From NCBI GenBank assembly GCA_937873655.1, contig CALMYQ010000101.1, positions 62,001-126,000 of the forward strand: a stretch of 64,000 nt of DNA. Reading direction: 5' to 3'. Every line of letters begins with the position of its first letter. Position 1 is the stretch's first letter. A program made the position numbers and the translations under genes. This document shows positions 38,031 to 45,200 of the stretch, one piece after another. The notes below the pieces were generated by a model. It did no database searches. It had not been told where the DNA came from and saw nothing but the letters and a program-made list of their open reading frames with translations. Origin of the DNA: an uncultured Lewinella sp. Its GTDB lineage: Bacteria; Bacteroidota; Bacteroidia; Chitinophagales; Saprospiraceae.

Positions 38031-38303
38031 TTATGGATGAAATTCGCTTTTAGCGATCTGTATCTCTGTTGCTGCCGGTTGCCAGGCGGTTGCCAGGTGA
38101 GCGCTGTAATTATTGCCGAAATGGAGCGGCGTCAAAAACCATTTTGCGGCCCCGATCCGCCCTTCAAGGCACAATTGGGCATCCTTGGCAAATTTGTAGG
38201 CGCTGATCTTCCTGCGGAGATCCGGAGGCAACCCCGGCAGAAAGGCATCAACTTCCCGGAATGATTCAGGGTCTTTCAATTCTGCGTATCGGATCAGCAC
38301 CAT
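38031..38303 (-). pseudogene. Possible truncated Sfp-type phosphopantetheinyl transferase (N-terminal part only)
   Basis: A 90-residue frame. Residues 15-50 (LPGLPPDLRRKISAYKFAKDAQLCLEG) resemble the start of Sfp/AcpT-type PPTases, where a Leu-rich segment is followed by an Arg-Lys-rich helix and a KD..S/CL.G motif. A full enzyme needs about 200 residues, with the Mg-binding GxDxE and WxxKEA motifs in the second half. None of these follows in any frame before the next gene. The C-terminal half of the frame does not look like a PPTase, so the gene is either a decayed remnant or a different small protein. It sits 15 bp after the NusG-like gene and 29 bp before the 107-residue gene. If it is a remnant, activation of the nine carrier domains must come from a PPTase elsewhere in the genome. 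Confidence 0.4.
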
Positions 38304-38318
38304 ATGTCCAGGGAAGCG

Positions 38319-38813
38319 TTAACAACTTGCAAGGTATTGCGATGGAATCTCAATGGACAGGGATTGTCTCAATCCTTCAATCGCGATCAGGAACCGGTTT
38401 TTCCCTTTTTCCTTTTGCAGGATCCCTTCGAGGCCGCAAAGCGGGCCTTTTGCGATCCTTATCCTTTGTCCCGCTGTAAAAAGGGGCTCTGCTTTTACGT
38501 CCTCGTGATCCCTGATCATTTTTCTGATCAGTTCGATTTCGTGATCTTTGACGGTAGCCAGTTCATTACCAAAGGATAGGAAGCGGGCCAGGCCATCAAT
38601 ATCCGCAACCTGGGACAACCTGCCCGGCGTGGTTCTTACAAAAACGTAGCAGGTGAAGAGCGGGAATTCAACTTCCTTGATCCGGTCGCTCCATTTGCTT
38701 TTGACTTTCCTCATCGGCAGATAAACCTCCAGGCCCTTATGTTGAAAACGGGAACTGACTTTTTTTTCCGATTTGTAATGAGTGTAGGCGACAAACCATT
38801 TCAAGTCATTCAT
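38319..38813 (-). CDS. Specialised NusG-family antiterminator (UpxY/LoaP-like)
   Basis: A 164-residue protein with an NGN domain (about 5-110; KWFVAYTHYKSEKKVSSRF at the N-terminus and FPLFTCYVFVRT in the core) and a C-terminal KOW domain (about 118-160; AGQRIRIAKGPLCGLEG). Housekeeping NusG is longer and is normally encoded next to secE and rplK, which are absent here. In Bacteroidota, UpxY-type paralogues sit first in long capsule operons and suppress early termination. LoaP does the same for polyketide operons in Bacillus. Here it is the first gene ahead of about 37 kb of co-oriented biosynthetic genes containing a 19 kb ORF, so processive antitermination of this operon is the natural reading. 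Its loading site should be in the leader just upstream. Confidence 0.88.
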   Translation of the reverse strand: MNDLKWFVAYTHYKSEKKVSSRFQHKGLEVYLPMRKVKSKWSDRIKEVEFPLFTCYVFVRTTPGRLSQVADIDGLARFLSFGNELATVKDHEIELIRKMIRDHEDVKAEPLFTAGQRIRIAKGPLCGLEGILQKEKGKNRFLIAIEGLRQSLSIEIPSQYLASC

Positions 38814-38897
38814 TTACCTGACATTGAGTTAGCTATTTCCGGAAAAAAGGCCGGTTGGTCGGCGTTAATCACCTGGCACAGCTCCGCCACCTCAGTC

Positions 38898-38958
38898 CCA
38901 TAATAACTTGTGACCAACTACCCAAACCCTTCATTTCAGTTACGACAATGAAAGGTTT
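38898..38958 (-). promoter_or_regulatory. Candidate promoter and inverted repeat in the leader of the biosynthetic operon
   Basis: Upstream of the NusG-like gene the minus strand has TTTG (38923-38926), 17 bp, then TATTATGG (38898-38905). This is a loose match to the Bacteroidota -33/-7 pattern TTTG...TAnnTTTG, with a spacer a little short. It would leave a leader of roughly 75 nt before the ATG at 38813. Overlapping the TTTG is an inverted repeat with 12-bp arms and one mismatch, AAACCCTTCATT (38924-38935) and AATGAAAGGTTT (38947-38958), spacer 11 bp. It could be an operator, an RNA hairpin, or a transcript end for the gene at 39087-39494. No U-tract follows, so an intrinsic terminator is not favoured. 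The whole gap (38814-39086) has no other visible gene. Confidence 0.3.
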
Positions 38959-39086
38959 GCTTTGTTTCTCTCAAAACCAAACCGGATACCAGGTGAATTC
39001 CATGGACAGGCGTAAGCGTGCCAGATCAGGGGAAATTCGCCGCAGACCGGTGCAACTGCAGCTTAAGTGTTTATTAAAAAGGTGGG

Positions 39087-39494
39087 TTATTTAAAAATGA
39101 CTTTTATCAAAGTATTATTTTCCTGAATGTCATATTCTCCTTTTTGAATGGAGAAATCGACACTCTTTGACTGGGGCAGTGAATATTCAAAGTCTTCATC
39201 GACCAGAAACCGCTTGCACGAAAAGTAACGGTCGTAAGTACTCGATGTAATGGAGTGTTTCAGAAAATCCATCTCCACGTGGTTCTTGCAAAACACGGTG
39301 GCGATCGCGGTTGATTTTCGGTCCTGCGTTGTGGCCGACCCCAAGTCATCCAATTTTGCGGGGGTGATCCGGCAGATCCCGAAGTTTCTGCATTTCTTAC
39401 TCACTACCCCGAATTCCACTTCAGCCAGAATTTGAAACTGAATCGTATATTCGCATTCAGCTGCAGCGGCAAATTTATTATTGGAAGGAGTCAT
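39087..39494 (-). CDS. Conserved-looking small protein of unknown function
   Basis: A 135-residue frame that I do not recognise. It lacks a signal peptide and membrane segments. It contains several Cys residues (KKCRNFGICRI around 33-43, VFCKN, FSCKRF), which could bind metal, and ends in a run of beta-strand-like segments. It reads on the same strand as the NRPS operon but is separated from it by 273 bp holding the candidate promoter, so it is probably a separate unit. Base composition is noticeably more AT-rich than that of the biosynthetic genes. A regulatory role is possible from position only. Confidence 0.55.
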   Translation of the reverse strand: MTPSNNKFAAAAECEYTIQFQILAEVEFGVVSKKCRNFGICRITPAKLDDLGSATTQDRKSTAIATVFCKNHVEMDFLKHSITSSTYDRYFSCKRFLVDEDFEYSLPQSKSVDFSIQKGEYDIQENNTLIKVIFK

Positions 39495-39796
39495 ACCAAC
39501 TCGTTTTCACAAAGAACCGGCAGTTTTCATCAAAACGCAAGGACAATTTGCAAATAAAGGAGTAAAAAATGTCGGCAAAAATGCTGCATTTTAATACATA
39601 AAGTATTTATAATTAGTTTATTATTGTTTTATTCCAGGTGAAAAAAGTTTTCAAAATTACGTCGCGATTTTCAGGGAAATACCGCGGCCACACCTGGTCG
39701 TACAAATTGCTGAACGGTAAAAATGCATGGCGGTTTACCGGAGATTTTCCGAGAATTGGCCTTAAATTAGACCCACTAAAAATAAACCATAGGATT
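39495..39796. promoter_or_regulatory. Divergent AT-rich intergenic region
   Basis: About 300 bp separates the minus-strand 135-residue gene from the plus-strand secreted protein. It is strongly AT-rich around 39590-39640 (TAATACATAAAGTATTTATA), the most likely promoter zone for both directions. A 15-bp palindrome, AAAATGC-T-GCATTTT, lies at 39578-39592. The plus-strand reading frame continues upstream of 39797 (to an ATG at 39638), but that extension lacks any secretion signal and is treated as non-coding. Confidence 0.35.
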
Positions 39797-40525
39797 ATGC
39801 ACTTACGTCACCTGATGATCGCTTCTTTTTTCATCCTTGCTTTGATCACCGGCATCCGGGCCCAGGCCGATGTGGCAGATCTCAACAGCATGTCGACCCG
39901 CGGACTTTCCGATGTGGACGTGTCCGTCTTCAACCTGAACGAAAACACGACACTGGGAAGCCCGTTGCTGACGCCCGACTGGAAACCGGGGCACCTCATG
40001 CTGGTCGAACAGGATTCATTCGGCTATTCCGTGGATGTGAACCTGGATTTTTTCAAACAACAGTTGTACTTCCGGCTGACCAACGGCCATATCAATGTCA
40101 TTACCACCAAATTTGTGAAAGCCGTGTTGGTTGACACCAGCGCCACCCAATCGCTCCTGTTCCGGGTCTTTCCCAAAGGAGATGTCGAAGGCGGCAAATC
40201 GGATGAACTTAATTTTTACCAGGTATTGTATGAAGGGCCTGAATATTCCCTGCTGAAGAGCTATGCCAAAACCTTTCTGAGGGCCGAGCCCGAGACACCC
40301 TACGGCACCAGCCGCACCTATAATGAATACAGGGAGAAAACCTTTTACTGGCTCAAAGTCGGCAATCAACCTTATGAGAAATTAAAATTGCAGGCCAAAT
40401 CGGTTGAAAAAGCGCTGTCCGGAGAAAAGGCAAAAATAAAGGAATTGAAAGGCTGGAATACCTTTGACCTGGACACCGAGGATGGCGCTGCCAAACTGCT
40501 CAAACTGCTGGACAACGCCAAGTAA
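39797..40525 (+). CDS. Secreted protein of unknown function
   Basis: A 242-residue protein from the ATG at 39797. This start is preferred over the one at 39638 because it places a clean signal peptide at the N-terminus (HLRHLMIASFFILALITG, cleavage after IRAQA). The mature protein has no recognisable domain; it is rich in beta-strand patterns and ends with a charged Lys/Glu segment (KSVEKALSGEKAKIKELKGW). Similar short periplasmic or surface proteins are common in Bacteroidota, but I cannot name a family. It is transcribed on its own, opposite to both neighbours. An 18-bp inverted repeat overlaps its stop codon. Confidence 0.75.
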   Translation: MHLRHLMIASFFILALITGIRAQADVADLNSMSTRGLSDVDVSVFNLNENTTLGSPLLTPDWKPGHLMLVEQDSFGYSVDVNLDFFKQQLYFRLTNGHINVITTKFVKAVLVDTSATQSLLFRVFPKGDVEGGKSDELNFYQVLYEGPEYSLLKSYAKTFLRAEPETPYGTSRTYNEYREKTFYWLKVGNQPYEKLKLQAKSVEKALSGEKAKIKELKGWNTFDLDTEDGAAKLLKLLDNAK

Positions 40526-40596
40526 TTCCTGTTCCGGAATTGTTTAGACTTCCAGCCCCAATTAACTGCAAATGACTAGTGGCGCCTTCCACTAGT
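40524..40596. repeat. Two adjacent hairpins after the secreted-protein gene
   Basis: First hairpin: AATTCC-TGTTCC-GGAATT at 40524-40541, overlapping the stop codon. Second: ACTAGTGG (40575-40582), loop CGCCTT, CCACTAGT (40589-40596), a perfect 8-bp stem followed by TTTG. The second could weakly terminate plus-strand transcription but has no proper U-tract. It abuts exactly the first codon of the gene remnant at 40597, so it may mark an old rearrangement point. Confidence 0.45.
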
Positions 40597-40715
40597 TTGA
40601 AAAACAGGTTTTCGGAAGATTACCCCACCGATACCCTGCGCTTTTATCTATGGGATCACACCAAAGAACCGGTCTGGTTTGACGACTTTCAGGTGATCCG
40701 TCGACTGAAGCAGGG
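40597..40715 (+). pseudogene. C-terminal remnant of a larger protein gene
   Basis: The plus strand encodes a segment reading RFSEDYPTDTLRFYLW then DHTKEPVWFDDFQVIRRLK. This is the pattern of the last beta strands of a secreted jelly-roll type domain in Bacteroidota proteins (DTLR.YLWN...WFDDF). Nothing upstream in this frame is coding; the hairpin at 40575-40596 interrupts it. It runs into the 3' end of the convergent SDR gene. The likely reading is a decayed 3' end of a gene whose body was deleted. Confidence 0.4.
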
Positions 40716-41477
40716 TCAGATTCCCTTTGTCCAACCCCCGTCGACGGGAAGGGAAACGCCCGTGATATACCGGGCCTGGTCACTCACCAGGAAGGCCGCT
40801 GCGGCCGCAAATTCCGAAGGCGAGCCGAATCGTTTCATGGGTATGGTTTCCGCGATAGAATTCATGTTTGGGTTCTGTGCGATGAGTTTTTCCAGCCGCT
40901 CGGTCAGGGTAAAGCCGGGCATCAGGTTATTGACAGTGACCCCATATGGACCTGCTTCATTGGCCAGGCTTTTCATAAAGCCCAGCAGGCCTGAACGGAC
41001 GGCGTTGGAGGCGATCAGGTTGTCCACCGGTTGTTTGATGGCTACCGAGGTAATCATCAGGATGCTGCCGGATTTCTTCCGCTTCATCCCCGGCAACACC
41101 ATTTTGATCACATCGGCTGCGCTGACAAAAAGGTTGTTGAAGAAGTCCTTCCAGTCATCCGGTCCGAATTGCTCAAACGGCCCGGAGGGCGGCCCGCCGG
41201 TGTTGGTGACCAGGATGTCGATATCGCCCCATTTTTCATTCGCTACGCGCACCAGCCGGATCCTGTCTTCCTGCTTGTTCAAGTCGCAGACCACGGCCAG
41301 GATATCGGTGTCGGTTTCTGAGGCTATTTCGGCTTTCGTTCGGGTCAGTACGGCTTCATCCCTGCCGCAGATTACGACCCGGGCGCCTTCCCGGGCCAGT
41401 TCGAGCGCAACACTTTTTCCCAGTCCCTTGCTGGATGCCAGCACCAGGGCTGTTTTGTTTTTCAATCCCAGATCCAT
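40716..41477 (-). CDS. SDR-family oxidoreductase with substituted Tyr/Lys
   Basis: A 253-residue Rossmann-fold dehydrogenase. The cofactor motif reads ASSKGLG (14-20), followed by DIDILVTNTGGPPSG (85-99), the catalytic Ser144 in MITSVAIKQP and the C-terminal YITGVSLPVDGG. The normal YxxxK is replaced by S157NAVR161, so the usual catalytic Tyr and Lys are both gone. This is a known subgroup pattern (TNTGGPP with SNxxRxGL), often labelled 3-oxoacyl-ACP reductase, whose chemistry is unclear. It is the last of four co-oriented genes (SorA, cytochrome, cupin, SDR); the gap to the cupin gene is 6 bp. A role in fatty acid reduction should not be assumed. Confidence 0.88.
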   Translation of the reverse strand: MDLGLKNKTALVLASSKGLGKSVALELAREGARVVICGRDEAVLTRTKAEIASETDTDILAVVCDLNKQEDRIRLVRVANEKWGDIDILVTNTGGPPSGPFEQFGPDDWKDFFNNLFVSAADVIKMVLPGMKRKKSGSILMITSVAIKQPVDNLIASNAVRSGLLGFMKSLANEAGPYGVTVNNLMPGFTLTERLEKLIAQNPNMNSIAETIPMKRFGSPSEFAAAAAFLVSDQARYITGVSLPVDGGWTKGI

Positions 41478-41483
41478 ACAGCA

Positions 41484-41843
41484 TTATTTTTTGAGATAGT
41501 CGTCCGTTCCGTTGATCCAATCCTGACGCGGGGGCGCCCAGGTGTCGATTTCCTCTACATCGCCGATCATCAGGGCTGCGTGCGGCAGATTGCCCGGAAT
41601 TACGATGGTTTCGCCGGCGTGAAGGTCCATGACCTGTTCCTTGCCGGCTCCAAACCAGAACCGCATGGTACCGGAAATGACCTCGGTAATCTGCTCGTTC
41701 TCGTGGCTGTGGAGCGGGACGAGAAACCCGTCCCTGAATTTCATTTTGGCGATCATGATCTTTTCCCCATAAATGATTCTTCTCGTCATTTGGGGATTGA
41801 CCTGTTCTTCCGGCACTTCTGCCCAATTTATTTTCTGGATCAT
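41484..41843 (-). CDS. Small cupin-domain protein
   Basis: A 119-residue single-domain cupin. Motif 1 is HSHENEQITEVISG, giving His45, His47 and Gln51 in place of the usual Glu. Motif 2 is PGNLPHAA with His88. This makes a plausible 3-His/1-Gln metal site, a common variant in small cupins of unknown function. The gene is tightly packed between the cytochrome (10 bp) and SDR (6 bp) genes, so it is co-transcribed. The substrate is unknown. Confidence 0.88.
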   Translation of the reverse strand: MIQKINWAEVPEEQVNPQMTRRIIYGEKIMIAKMKFRDGFLVPLHSHENEQITEVISGTMRFWFGAGKEQVMDLHAGETIVIPGNLPHAALMIGDVEEIDTWAPPRQDWINGTDDYLKK

Positions 41844-41853
41844 CTGACTCGGA

Positions 41854-42348
41854 TTATTTCAGTTCAAGCATATACCATTCGATGTTCTCCACGTCCAGGT
41901 TGGTCCGCCTTCCTGTTTCTGCGGGGGCATAATTGGCGGCCAGGTAGTCGAGGATTTCCGCTTCGGCATCGCCCAGGTCCCAGAGCCCTTGCGTGGCTTG
42001 CATCCAGCGGATGGTCTCTTCCCAGCCTTCGCGCGTAGCTTTGTTCTGAGCGACCAGTTTACCGGAATGGCAGGCGGTGCAGTTTTTCCGAACGGTTTCG
42101 AACCCATCCGCGTAGATCAGGCCGGTCGCCAGGTGAATTCCGTCCTCTACCCTATTGTCCGTTGTGTCGGCGGCGACCACCGCCTGCGCGGGCATTTCTT
42201 CGCCGGCAGCAGCGGGTTCGCTCCCCCACCCCAGCGAACCGCCGAAACCCACATAAAGCAAAAGCAGGAAGGATAAAATGGAAACCAGGCCGGCAATCCA
42301 ATTGAGCCGGCTGAGTTTTGCGAGTGTAGAATTTTTATCAAACTCCAT
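41854..42348 (-). CDS. Membrane-anchored monoheme cytochrome c, likely electron acceptor of the sulfite dehydrogenase
   Basis: A 164-residue protein with one N-terminal membrane helix (about 17-37, IAGLVSILSFLLLLYVGFGG) and a periplasmic heme c domain. The heme site is C90TACH94, with Met116 (IRWMQ) as the likely distal ligand. The segment NCTACHSGKLVAQNKATREGW is typical of SorB-like partners of sulfite dehydrogenases. The gene starts 27 bp after the molybdoenzyme gene, supporting a SorAB-type pair that passes electrons from sulfite to the respiratory chain. Confidence 0.88.
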   Translation of the reverse strand: MEFDKNSTLAKLSRLNWIAGLVSILSFLLLLYVGFGGSLGWGSEPAAAGEEMPAQAVVAADTTDNRVEDGIHLATGLIYADGFETVRKNCTACHSGKLVAQNKATREGWEETIRWMQATQGLWDLGDAEAEILDYLAANYAPAETGRRTNLDVENIEWYMLELK

Positions 42349-42375
42349 TAAGGAATTGTAATTAATTCGATTAGA

Positions 42376-43590
42376 TCATGAAACCTTAACTGCGATCCGA
42401 TGACAGGCATTGTTCAGATAGCCCTTCGGATTCCACCCCGGCAACAGCATGGGTTGGGAGTTTCCTTGCGCATCGACGGCTCTTGCCCAGACTTCGTAGT
42501 AGCCCGAATCCGGAAAAGGGATCTCGGTCTCAAATTGTTGCCAGGCATTCCGGTTGGCCGGAGGGCTTACCTTGCAAGGTTCCCAGGTCCTGCCAAAATT
42601 GATGGAGTAAAATACGGACCTGACCGAAGTATCCCCGGCCCAGGCGTGGCCGCGGAGGGGCATTTTCTGCCCTTTTCTGATCGTTGCGCCGGTTTTGGGG
42701 TAAGCGATCACCGATTTGACAGGCATGCTTTCGATGATGCACATGTCCTGGTCTTCCACTTTGGCGCCCGGGGCAACCGGATGACAGGGAACCCGATAAG
42801 AGTCGCCGCCCATTTTAGGGCCGTCGTGGACGATATTGCGCACAGCGATCCGGGACAGCCATTTGCCGGAGCAGGAGGCCGGCCAGCCGCCGAATACCAG
42901 CCGGAGCGGAAATCCGTTCAGCAGGGGGATGTCCTTGCCGTTCATGGCCCAGGCGATCAGGCTTTCGTCTTCCAGGGCTTTTGACATGGGTACGCCCCTC
43001 GAAATGGAGGGCTCGTCGCCGCCGTTGAGGTGGCTATCCTTACCGTAATATCCGATGTAAACGGCGTCGCTTTTGATGCCCGCGTCGTTCAGGACATCCT
43101 TGAGCCGGACGCCCGTCCAGGCCGCACAGCCTACAGCGCCGACGCTCCATTGATTGCCGTGGGCGGGCGGGTTAAATTCCTTGCGGCCGTTCCCTGCGCA
43201 TTCCAGGACCAATTGGAAGGTATGGTGCTGGAACTTCGATTTCAACTCCTGAAGCGTGTAGGTCTTTTTTTGTTTCACCGATTCGCCATCGATGGTGAGC
43301 GTCCAGGTCTTCAGGTCGATGCTCTCCTTTTTCGGGGGGAGGCCGTTGTTTCTTACAAAGAATTTATCGTTGGGAGTAAGCGGGTCATCCAGGAGGTGGG
43401 GCGGCGTTTCGGCGTTGACCGGCCGGTCGCCGAGCACGATGAGGCCCGGATGTTTTTCCGGAAGATCCGGGGCAAAAAGCCCGGTTGAAGGCCAGACCGG
43501 CAAATTCGGCGCGATGCTTGCACCAAGGGAAAAGAAAGCACTTTGGCGAATAAAATCCCGCCTGGATCTGGTTGGTTGTTTTCGTTTCAT
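42376..43590 (-). CDS. SorA/sulfite oxidase-family molybdenum enzyme, Tat-exported
   Basis: The frame opens at 43647, but the ATG at 43590 is preferred because it places the Tat motif SRRDFIR close to the N-terminus. The fold is a Mo-cofactor domain followed by a dimerisation domain (from GHAWAGDTSVRSVFYS). The Mo-ligating Cys lies in VLECAGNGRKEF (residue 131 from this start), and GGWPASCSGKW is the second family signature. The enzyme oxidises sulfite to sulfate in the periplasm and delivers electrons to the cytochrome encoded next. It could also act on another S-oxide, since YedY-like relatives share the fold. Confidence 0.9.
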   Translation of the reverse strand: MKRKQPTRSRRDFIRQSAFFSLGASIAPNLPVWPSTGLFAPDLPEKHPGLIVLGDRPVNAETPPHLLDDPLTPNDKFFVRNNGLPPKKESIDLKTWTLTIDGESVKQKKTYTLQELKSKFQHHTFQLVLECAGNGRKEFNPPAHGNQWSVGAVGCAAWTGVRLKDVLNDAGIKSDAVYIGYYGKDSHLNGGDEPSISRGVPMSKALEDESLIAWAMNGKDIPLLNGFPLRLVFGGWPASCSGKWLSRIAVRNIVHDGPKMGGDSYRVPCHPVAPGAKVEDQDMCIIESMPVKSVIAYPKTGATIRKGQKMPLRGHAWAGDTSVRSVFYSINFGRTWEPCKVSPPANRNAWQQFETEIPFPDSGYYEVWARAVDAQGNSQPMLLPGWNPKGYLNNACHRIAVKVS

Positions 43591-43632
43591 TCCGGAACTG
43601 GATGTGCTATGATCCCGGCAAATATAATATTT

Positions 43633-43702
43633 CAAGGTTAAAGTCAAAAGGATAAAGGTTAAAGGTTAAAGGTTAAAGGATGACCTTTAACCTTTAACCT
43701 TG
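43633..43702. repeat. Heptanucleotide tandem repeat forming a mirror-image hairpin
   Basis: Ten consecutive 7-bp units from 43633 to 43702: CAAGGTT, AAAGTCA, AAAGGAT, then three AAAGGTT, AAAGGAT, then the reverse-complement series GACCTTT, AACCTTT, AACCTTG. This creates a perfect 18-bp stem (43662-43679 with 43684-43701) and a 4-nt loop. It lies 4 bp beyond the susD stop. There is no U-tract, so it is a repeat element rather than a standard terminator, though it could block 3' exonucleases. Confidence 0.8.
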
Positions 43703-43705
43703 TTT

Positions 43706-45172
43706 TCAATACCCCGGGTTCTGCGTCAGGGTGCCCTGGCTCAGGTCGATGTCCTTTTGCGGGATGGGCCAGAGTTCGTTCTTGTTGGCCACGAAATTCT
43801 TACCGACCGCCTGCATCACCTGCGCTACCCTGCCCTGCCGGCAAAGGTCGAACCAGCGCTGTTGTTCCAGGGCCAGTTCCACGCGGCGTTCGTTCCAGAT
43901 CCTGGTGCGCAGTTGATCTTTGTTGGTCACGGTCACATCCGGAAGGATATTCGGGTTGTTCTTGCGGGCGCGGGCCCGGACCATGTTGATGTAGACCAGG
44001 GCCTGAGCCGGTTTGTCATTCTCATTCAGGGCTTCAGCGGCCATCAGCAGGACATCTGCATACCGGATCAGGCGGATATTGCCGTTGCCGTTGCCGTTGC
44101 CGCCGGGGTGTTGGGGCACCCATGCCTTCTGGTTGTAGCGCTCCCCGATGATATCCGGGTTGTCATGGACAACGTCGGAGCCGTCGGGCAGGATCTCGCC
44201 TACGTACAGGATCGTGGCATCGCGCCGCGGGTCGCCGGGCTCATAGGCGGCTACAAGATTGTCGGAAGGCCGGTTGAATCCCCATCCTAAATTCGGGGTG
44301 CCGCGGACGCCCTGTACCTCGTTGTACTGGCTGCCGCCGCCGCCGGCATCAAAAGCCGCCGCCTGGACCTCAAAAATGCTCTCCGAGGAATTTTCGCCGA
44401 TGGGTTGGAATAGTTTTCCATAGTCGGGATAAAGTGCATACAAACCGGAATTGATCACATCGAGCGCATATTTTTCCGCGTTGACATAATCCTTTTCGGT
44501 GAGGTAAACCTTGGCCAGCAGGCTCTGAGCAGCGCCTTTCGTTGCCCTGCCCAGGTCGGCGGATGCGTACTTGGCCGGAAGGCCTGCAATCGCATCAAGC
44601 AGGTCTTGTTCGATCTGGGCGTAGACCTCGGCCACGGGCCTTCTTTCCTGGAGGAATTCATCGGCGCCAAGGGTTCTGGTGATCAGCGGAATGTCGCCGA
44701 ACCAACGCACCAGATTGAAATAGAAATAGGCCCTGAGGAATTTGCATTCGCCCATGAGGCGGGTTTTAAGGTTGGCGTCCATTTCGATGTCCGGGATATT
44801 GTCCAGCGCCAGGTTGGCCCGGTAGATCCCGGTGTAGTACCCGCCCCAAACGGTTTGAGGCGCCAGGTTGGAGGGGGTATGGGTGAAATCGTCCAGCTCC
44901 TGGAGGAAAAACGCATCGGCGGGGAAAGACCCTTTGTCGGCGTCGTCGGACGCTATGTCCGTCAATCCGATATAACTGAAGACGTGGACTTCCCAGCTGC
45001 GCAGCATATTATACACCGCGTTGGTGGCCAGTACGGCGTGTTCTTCCGTCTGGAAAAAGTTTTCCTGGGTGATGACTACTTTTGGTTTGCGGTCGAAAAC
45101 CTCTTCAGCGCAACCGGAGAACCCGAGTGCGATGAGGGTCAACGCGATGGAGGTAAGGTATTTTGAGCTCAT
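43706..45172 (-). CDS. susD: SusD/RagB-family glycan-binding outer-membrane lipoprotein
   Basis: The frame extends to 45349, but the start at 45172 gives a proper lipoprotein signal (SSKYLTSIALTLIALGFSGC, Cys21). Family marks include FFQTEEHAVLATNAVYNML near the N-terminus, helical TPR-like repeats with ANLALDNIP and CKFLRAYFYFNLV, and the C-terminal LNENDKPAQALVYINMVRAR and NERRVELALEQQRW. It caps the SusC porin and binds oligosaccharide at the cell surface. It follows susC by 28 bp and is the last gene of the locus, followed by the heptad hairpin. Confidence 0.93.
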   Translation of the reverse strand: MSSKYLTSIALTLIALGFSGCAEEVFDRKPKVVITQENFFQTEEHAVLATNAVYNMLRSWEVHVFSYIGLTDIASDDADKGSFPADAFFLQELDDFTHTPSNLAPQTVWGGYYTGIYRANLALDNIPDIEMDANLKTRLMGECKFLRAYFYFNLVRWFGDIPLITRTLGADEFLQERRPVAEVYAQIEQDLLDAIAGLPAKYASADLGRATKGAAQSLLAKVYLTEKDYVNAEKYALDVINSGLYALYPDYGKLFQPIGENSSESIFEVQAAAFDAGGGGSQYNEVQGVRGTPNLGWGFNRPSDNLVAAYEPGDPRRDATILYVGEILPDGSDVVHDNPDIIGERYNQKAWVPQHPGGNGNGNGNIRLIRYADVLLMAAEALNENDKPAQALVYINMVRARARKNNPNILPDVTVTNKDQLRTRIWNERRVELALEQQRWFDLCRQGRVAQVMQAVGKNFVANKNELWPIPQKDIDLSQGTLTQNPGY

Positions 45173-45200
45173 AATGATCTGGTTGAGGGTGCGAAAGCGC

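Noticed and set aside
39638..39796. N-terminal extension of the secreted protein gene
   Set aside because: It would bury the signal peptide that starts at 39797, and the extension has no protein-like pattern.
43662..43701. Intrinsic terminator after susD
   Set aside because: An 18-bp stem is present but no U-tract follows on the minus strand; it is explained by the heptad repeat.
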